40,764 bases of DNA from positions 1-40,764 of the forward strand of contig NZ_BAFR01000347.1 in assembly GCF_000308435.1 (NCBI RefSeq). Direction: 5' to 3'. Position numbers and translations under genes: made by a program. Below are positions 39,918 through 40,764 of this stretch, piece after piece (within the stretch, counting starts at the first letter, position 1; the number at the start of each line of letters is the position of its first letter). The stretch comes from Nocardia araoensis NBRC 100135 (GTDB lineage: Bacteria > Actinomycetota > Actinomycetes > Mycobacteriales > Mycobacteriaceae). Below the pieces are notes generated by a model. That model had not been told where the DNA came from and ran no database searches. It was given only the letters and a program-made list of their open reading frames with translations.

Positions 39918-40764
39918 CACGATTCTCCCAACGATCGGCCGATCCTGTTGGCCGACAACACGACCACGGCGATGAGCACGCCGGGCAGGATCGAAATCCA
40001 CGGATAGGTGGCCAGGTAGTCGCGGCCCTCGGCCACCGCGAGACCCCACTCCGGCTGCGGTGGCGGCGCGCCGTAGCCGAGGAAACCGAGCGCGGCCACG
40101 GCCAGCACGGCGGAGCCGCACTCCAGCGCGGCCAGCGCGAGCACCGCCGATACCGAGTTCGGCAGCACGTGCCGCAGCACCACCCGCCCGAAACCCGCGC
40201 CGGCGCCGTAGGCGGCCTCGACGTAGTCGGAGGCGGCGACCTTCAGCACCTGCGCCCGCATCACCCTGGCGAACGCCGCGATCGCCGAAACACCAACGGC
40301 TACGGCGATGTTTACCGTGCCGTAGCCGAGCGCGGTGACCACCGTCATGGCCAGCAGCAGGCCGGGGATGGCCAGCAGCACGTCGACGCAGCGCATGATC
40401 ACCGCGTCGATCCGGCCGCCGACGAAGCCGCTGAACAGGCCGATCGCGGCGCCGATGAGGAAACCGAGCGCGACGGCGAGCAGCGTCGCGCTCACTGTGG
40501 TGGAGGTGCCGTAGATCGCGCGGGCCAGCAGATCGCGTCCGAGCCGGTCGGTGCCGAACGGATGGGCCGGGCCGGGTGGGGCGAAGCTGACCGACGAGTC
40601 GCCCTCGAGGGGGTCGTGCCCGGTGAACCAGGACGGCAGCACCGCCCAGGCCAGCACCACGCCGACGACCAGCCAGGCCAGCGTCAGCCCGGGGGCGGCC
40701 GCGGCGGCCAGGAGCAGCCGCCGCGGCCACCGGGTCACGGTGGGAGCCGTCGCGGTCGGCGCGC
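39917..40764 (-). CDS. Dipeptide/opine-type ABC transporter permease (DppC-like), start near or beyond window edge
   Basis: At least 273 residues. Several membrane segments: LTLAWLVVGVVLAWAVL, TTVSATLLAVALGFLIGAAIGL, IPGLLLAMTVVTALGYG, VLALAALECGSAVLAVAAL, and ILPGVLIAVVVLSANRIG. It has the DppC-type HPFGTDRLGRDLLARAIYGTSTTVSATLL and the EAA-like loop (VEAAYGAGAGFGRVVLRHVLPNSVSAVL). A GTG at 40738 is the only start inside the window, but it lacks a ribosome site and the frame stays open to the window end (reading APTATAPT before it), so the true start probably lies outside. A DppB-like permease and a binding protein are expected upstream. Confidence 0.88.
   Translation of the reverse strand, partial: APTATAPTVTRWPRRLLLAAAAAPGLTLAWLVVGVVLAWAVLPSWFTGHDPLEGDSSVSFAPPGPAHPFGTDRLGRDLLARAIYGTSTTVSATLLAVALGFLIGAAIGLFSGFVGGRIDAVIMRCVDVLLAIPGLLLAMTVVTALGYGTVNIAVAVGVSAIAAFARVMRAQVLKVAASDYVEAAYGAGAGFGRVVLRHVLPNSVSAVLALAALECGSAVLAVAALGFLGYGAPPPQPEWGLAVAEGRDYLATYPWISILPGVLIAVVVLSANRIGRSLGES

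Noticed and set aside
1..40764. tRNA, rRNA genes or CRISPR arrays
   Set aside because: No tRNA-like cloverleaf ends, rRNA segments or regularly spaced repeats were seen anywhere in the window.

Overview
The window is high-GC actinobacterial DNA. The gene content (F420/deazaflavin-type enzymes, a Mce-associated-type protein, oleate hydratase, an ECF sigma factor paired with a DGPF protein, and frequent ATGA/TGATG start-stop overlaps) points to Nocardia or a close relative in the Mycobacteriales. It looks chromosomal. The left half is a patchwork of small catabolic and regulatory units with decayed genes and insertion-sequence debris. The right half is one long, intact, tightly packed metabolic island.

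Left part (1-20,100). The window opens inside a gene of unknown function, followed by two decayed genes: an SGNH-hydrolase-like remnant and an acyl-ACP thioesterase remnant. Next comes a divergent unit for the last steps of the beta-ketoadipate pathway (pcaF-pcaI-pcaJ with a LysR regulator). An ISL3-type element at 6010-7020 has perfect 24-bp terminal repeats, but its transposase has lost the middle of its catalytic domain. It lies beside an N-terminally truncated SRPBCC gene. A TetR - 3-hydroxyacyl-CoA dehydrogenase - oleate hydratase operon follows. Then come a DGPF/YCII protein with an ECF42-type sigma factor, a metallopeptidase remnant, and small enzyme genes (SnoaL-like, LLM oxidoreductase, dihydrofolate-reductase-like). 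After these are an IS5-type remnant, a membrane-anchored protein with two Mam-like domains, and a divergent HxlR/NmrA pair with 21-bp-spaced direct repeats between them. A debris field holding a resolvase fragment and zinc-ribbon fragments closes this half.

Right part (20,160-40,764). After a deazaflavin-dependent nitroreductase-family gene comes an apparent organosulfur (or other heteroatom compound) scavenging island. The plus-strand operon encodes a Tat-lipoprotein FecB-type binding protein, a FecCD permease, an ATPase, two NtaA/DszA-type flavin monooxygenases, a TIM-barrel amidohydrolase and a DszC/SfnB-type acyl-CoA-dehydrogenase-like protein. The convergent minus-strand operon encodes an acyl-CoA-dehydrogenase-like protein, two more NtaA/DszA-type monooxygenases, two aldo/keto reductases and a second acyl-CoA-dehydrogenase-like protein. 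Upstream of it lie a LysR regulator and a dipeptide/opine-type ABC transporter (fused double ATPase and permease) that runs off the right edge.

The most notable observation is regulatory. Both operons are preceded by matching leader regions: a dyad (ACGA-N3-TCGT core), a TTGTTC-N17-GATACT promoter, a strong Shine-Dalgarno sequence exactly 5 nt before a GTG, and a short open frame ending Arg-Cys-Cys-Arg-stop. In the minus-strand operon an 8-bp perfect hairpin begins at the last codon of this peptide. This predicts cysteine-responsive attenuation plus control by a shared DNA-binding regulator, most simply the adjacent LysR protein. It also ties the FecBCD-type transporter, a class normally linked to iron or cobalamin, to sulfur supply. 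The substrate is not known from sequence.
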